NCBI GenBank assembly: GCA_900771165.1
Contig: CAAGMX010000483.1
Location: 1 to 7,645 of the forward strand
Direction of reading: 5' to 3'
Source of the DNA: Victivallales bacterium
GTDB taxonomy: Bacteria; Verrucomicrobiota; Lentisphaeria; Oligosphaerales; Oligosphaeraceae
Length of the DNA: 7,645 bases
Part shown: piece after piece, positions 5,391 through 7,645 of the stretch
How positions within the stretch are numbered: the first letter of the stretch is position 1
Layout of the letters: the number at the start of each line of letters is the position of its first letter
Position numbers and translations under genes: made by a program
Notes under the pieces: model-generated
Told to the model about the DNA's origin: nothing
Seen by the model: the letters and a program-made list of their open reading frames with translations, nothing else
Database searches by the model: none

Positions 5391-5457
5391 CGGAAGGACC
5401 GCAGGGACGACCAACCCCCCGGTAGCGGGAATCCCCCGGGGGGGGCTGTCCCGATGA

Positions 5458-6705
5458 TCAGGCCAGTTCTTCCAGGATTTTCAGGAGAGGCTGGGGGTGT
5501 TGGGCCAGGGCGGTCCGGCGTGGCTGAGGGGTCACCAGGCGGACGGCGAAGGTGCGGAGGTAGTCGCTTTCCAGGGACGCCCGGTGGTCTTTGTCCTTTT
5601 CCAGGAGCCAATAATCGGAAGTGCCGCCGTTGGCGATGCGGAGGTCTTTGGGGAGGAGTTTTTTGAAGTAGGGCATGGCGGCCAGGAGGAGTTCTCCCCG
5701 GGGCACGCCGGCGGCATCCGCCAGGAGATTTTCCACCTGTTCCGTCTGTTCGGGCGTAGCGAGGCGGCGGGAGAGATTCAGGAGATTCTGGCGGGGCCAT
5801 TCCTGGAGGAAGATTTCCTTTCCTTCCACGTTTTCCACATATCCGTATCCCTGGGGTTTCAGGCAGAGGCAGGTCTGGTGGAGCTGGCGGTTCAGGAGTC
5901 GCTGCAGCATCTGCCGTGCCGGGGGGCAGGATTCGGGAAGAAGCCAGGCCACCAGTTCCTCGTCGGTCATGCGCCAAAGGGCCTCCGCCTTTTCCTCCTC
6001 CGGGCCTTCCTGCCGGAGTTTCTGCTGCAGGGCCCACTGGAGCATTCTCTGGGCGGAGAGAGCGGTTTTGTTCAGATATCCGTGCTGATGAAGATAGGAA
6101 TAGAATTTCTGGACACGCTTTCCTTCCTCGATGAATTTTTCCCCCAGGGCCAGGGTTCCCTCGGCGGTGCGGAGGGTATTGGCCTGGAGGAGATCCAGGG
6201 AGGGGGTTCCGGTGAAGCCCAGATGGAGGGCATCCCGTTCCAGATAATCCAGTTTATCGGCGCCCAGGTTCCGGTCGGAGACCCATTCCCCCAGGGGGTC
6301 CTTCCCCTCCAGCATGGCCAGGATCCGGTCCGGATCGCCTCCGCAGGCCCCAATGGCCTCCCCCATCTCCCGGATGACCTGGGCCCCGCGCTGGTGGTGG
6401 TCTCCCGGCAGAATGGGCTCCACCTGATGGGAGAAGGGGCCGTGGCCCACATCGTGGAGGAGGGCAAACAGTTCCAGGGCACGGAAGTCGGCAGAGGACA
6501 TTCCCTGGAGACGAGCCGCCAGGCGCGCCCGGCGCAGAACCCCCAGGGCATGCTCTAGACGGCTGTGCCGGGCCCCGGGGAAGACCAGGTCATTGAGCCC
6601 CAGCTGGCGGCAGCGGCGCAGTCTCTGAAAGAGAGGATGATCCAGCACCGGCAGCAGGCCTTCCACCTCCACCGAGCCGGAGCAGGGAATGCAGACGGCC
6701 TTCAT
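5458..6705 (-). CDS. HD-domain phosphohydrolase of the YwfO/SAMHD1 family (COG1078)
   Basis: A 415-residue cytoplasmic HD hydrolase, probably acting on (deoxy)nucleoside triphosphates. The N-terminal third holds the signature LFQRLRRCRQLGL and VFPGARHSRLEHALGV. Metal ligands by family alignment are H52, H84-D85 (LLHDVGHGPFSH) and D150. The stretch D150-K-L-D-Y154 parallels the DKWDY of SAMHD1, where Lys and Tyr contact the nucleotide triphosphate, and R49 parallels the RFEH arginine, so the active site looks intact. The remaining C-terminal part (about 180-415) is helical, rich in Leu/Gln/Arg, and matches the variable accessory region of the family. The ATG at 6705 has GAGGAG 9 nt upstream. 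It overlaps the trmB stop in an ATGA junction, so the two are translationally coupled. Substrate and any allosteric activator cannot be read from the sequence. Confidence 0.9.
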   Translation of the reverse strand: MKAVCIPCSGSVEVEGLLPVLDHPLFQRLRRCRQLGLNDLVFPGARHSRLEHALGVLRRARLAARLQGMSSADFRALELFALLHDVGHGPFSHQVEPILPGDHHQRGAQVIREMGEAIGACGGDPDRILAMLEGKDPLGEWVSDRNLGADKLDYLERDALHLGFTGTPSLDLLQANTLRTAEGTLALGEKFIEEGKRVQKFYSYLHQHGYLNKTALSAQRMLQWALQQKLRQEGPEEEKAEALWRMTDEELVAWLLPESCPPARQMLQRLLNRQLHQTCLCLKPQGYGYVENVEGKEIFLQEWPRQNLLNLSRRLATPEQTEQVENLLADAAGVPRGELLLAAMPYFKKLLPKDLRIANGGTSDYWLLEKDKDHRASLESDYLRTFAVRLVTPQPRRTALAQHPQPLLKILEELA

Positions 6706-7289
6706 TCCGGCTTGCTCCTCACCCGGTAGCAGATATGATGCACCTCCTGCCCCTGGGCATTCCAGTGGAGTTCAAAGTCGGTCTTCACATCAGCCATATC
6801 CTGGACCCCCTCCGGCGCGGGCTCATAGAGCTCCTCCAGATTCTGGAAGAGCTGGACCCAGTTCTGGAAATAGGGGGTGTAGTCGGTGGAGAGATGGAAG
6901 ATTCCCCCGGGTTTCAGCACCCGAACCATGCGGCAGAGGAAATCGGTGCAGACCAGGCGGCGTCCCACGTGGCTCCGTTTCGGCCAGGGATCGGGGCAGA
7001 GCAGATGGACCCGGTCCAGGCAATGGGGAGGCAGCTGATAGGAGACCAGGGCCAGGCTGGTGGCCCGCAGCGCCCGGAGATTCTCCACGCCGGCCCGGGC
7101 CGCCCGTTTCTCCACAATGCGGAGACGTTCGGAGATCAGGTCGTTGCACAAGACCAGGCGGTCCGGATGGCGGCGGGCCAGTTCCACCGTGAAGCGCCCT
7201 TTGCCGCACCCCATGTCAAACTCCACCGGGGCGTCGCGCCAGGGAGCGGGCAACTCGTAGATGCGCCAGCTGTTGGTAAGACTCTCCAT
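6702..7289 (-). CDS. trmB: tRNA (guanine-N7-)-methyltransferase
   Basis: Transfers a methyl group from S-adenosylmethionine to N7 of G46 in the variable loop of tRNAs. The 195-residue protein has the Rossmann SAM-binding motif I FDMGCGKGRF (24-33) and an acidic end of strand 2 in LCND (D50, where E. coli has Glu). It also has the family signature CPDPWPKRSHVGRR (98-111), STDYTPY (134-140), and the C-terminal KTDFE (169-173), equivalent to the TKFE tRNA/SAM contact segment of E. coli TrmB. It lacks the N-terminal extension of about 40 residues found in the E. coli enzyme. This is genuine, because an in-frame stop lies 9 nt upstream of the ATG. It starts 6 nt after the aminotransferase stop, with AAAGGG as a modest ribosome site. 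It overlaps the HD gene by 4 nt, so all three belong to one unit. Confidence 0.95.
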   Translation of the reverse strand: MESLTNSWRIYELPAPWRDAPVEFDMGCGKGRFTVELARRHPDRLVLCNDLISERLRIVEKRAARAGVENLRALRATSLALVSYQLPPHCLDRVHLLCPDPWPKRSHVGRRLVCTDFLCRMVRVLKPGGIFHLSTDYTPYFQNWVQLFQNLEELYEPAPEGVQDMADVKTDFELHWNAQGQEVHHICYRVRSKPE

Positions 7290-7295
7290 ACCCCG

Positions 7296-7645
7296 CTACC
7301 CTTTCTTGTGCCTCTCCACAAAGCGGCCAATCCGCGCCAGAGCCTCCTGGATCTCCTTCATGCCCGTGGCATAGGAACAGCGGACAAAGCCCTCTCCCGA
7401 GGCGCCGAAGGCGTCTCCCGGCACCACCGCCACATGCTCCTCCTCCAGCAGACGCTCCGCAAATTCCGTGGAGCCCATGCCGGTGGAGGCGATGCAGGGG
7501 AAGACATAGAAGGCGCCCCGGGGCATGAAGCAGTTCAGCCCCATGGCATTGAAGCCCTTCACGATCACATTGCGCCGCTGCTCGTATTCCCGGCGCATGG
7601 CCTCCCGCTCCTTCTCGGCACCCTGGAGGGCCTCGATGGCCCCGA
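7296..7645 (-). CDS. Class I/II PLP-dependent aminotransferase, C-terminal part
   Basis: The last 115 residues of a fold-type I aminotransferase; the rest, including the PLP-binding lysine, lies beyond the right edge. What is visible is the small domain: a helix rich in Glu/Arg, RGAFYVFPCI (strand after the helix), FAERLLEEEHVAVVPGDAFG, then GEGFVRCSYATGMKEIQEALARIGRFV. The Arg of FVRCSYA corresponds to the conserved arginine that binds the substrate alpha-carboxylate. The pattern VVPGxxFGxxGEGFxRxSYA is typical of the aspartate/alanine/aromatic subgroup (PatA/AspC-like), but the amino-acid specificity cannot be decided from this fragment. It is the upstream partner of trmB, separated by 6 nt. 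Confidence 0.9.
   Translation of the reverse strand, partial: GAIEALQGAEKEREAMRREYEQRRNVIVKGFNAMGLNCFMPRGAFYVFPCIASTGMGSTEFAERLLEEEHVAVVPGDAFGASGEGFVRCSYATGMKEIQEALARIGRFVERHKKG

Larger units (their letters stand above)
4794..5457. other. 664-bp gene-free spacer: fucO leader plus repeat-rich GC region
   Basis: No frame here shows a recognisable protein; the open frames have Pro/Gly/Arg-rich compositions expected of GC-rich non-coding DNA. The left part (4794-5032) is probable fucO leader, with hairpins at 4901-4922 and 4964-4989 and T-tracts on the minus strand at 4870-4864, 4933-4928 and 4963-4957. Next is an AT-rich island at 5041-5079 flanked by CCCCTCTC/GAGAGGGG arms. The right part (5088-5457) is GC-rich, with a duplicated 28-bp element (5148-5175, 5363-5390) and perfect palindromes at 5187-5200, 5226-5237 and 5357-5366. 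The HD gene has no canonical T-rich terminator after its stop; a GC-only inverted run (5433-5442) is the nearest structure. Confidence 0.75.

Overview
All seven recognisable protein genes lie on the minus strand, so the window reads right to left. The base composition is GC-rich, with a few AT-rich islands. The two tandem pseudopilin genes carry a [18 protein letters not shown] helix, then [13 protein letters not shown], and a C-terminal H-x9-D motif. That pattern is characteristic of the very large pseudopilin families of Lentisphaerota (Victivallis-like) and related Planctomycetota/Verrucomicrobiota lineages. I infer a Lentisphaerota-like bacterium, possibly a gut member; no rRNA or other marker gene in the window confirms this.

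Right end (7645 to 5458): a three-gene translationally coupled cluster. It holds the C-terminal third of a class I/II PLP-dependent aminotransferase, then trmB (tRNA m7G46 methyltransferase, 6-nt gap), then a YwfO/SAMHD1-type HD phosphohydrolase (ATGA overlap). Next is a 664-bp gene-free stretch (5457 to 4794) with a duplicated hairpin-plus-conserved-tail repeat, several perfect GC palindromes and an AT-rich island between inverted arms; its left half is the probable leader of the next gene. Then comes fucO, an iron-dependent lactaldehyde reductase, with its own terminator.

Centre (3438 to 1291): two 284-residue pseudopilin paralogues, transcribed in the same direction but each with its own intrinsic terminator. 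The left copy also has a good sigma-70 promoter and a long, probably structured leader. Neither has a visible Shine-Dalgarno sequence.

Left end (974 to 1): a zinc-homeostasis pair. An ArsR/SmtB repressor with the complete alpha-5 zinc-site motif is followed after 2 nt by a CDF zinc exporter cut by the window edge.

Most of the window is conventional accessory and housekeeping content. The least explained parts are the repeat-bearing spacer 5087-5457, the hairpin/T-tract leader of fucO, and the structured leader and nested inverted repeat between the two pseudopilin genes. I found no defence system, mobile-element gene, CRISPR array or RNA gene.
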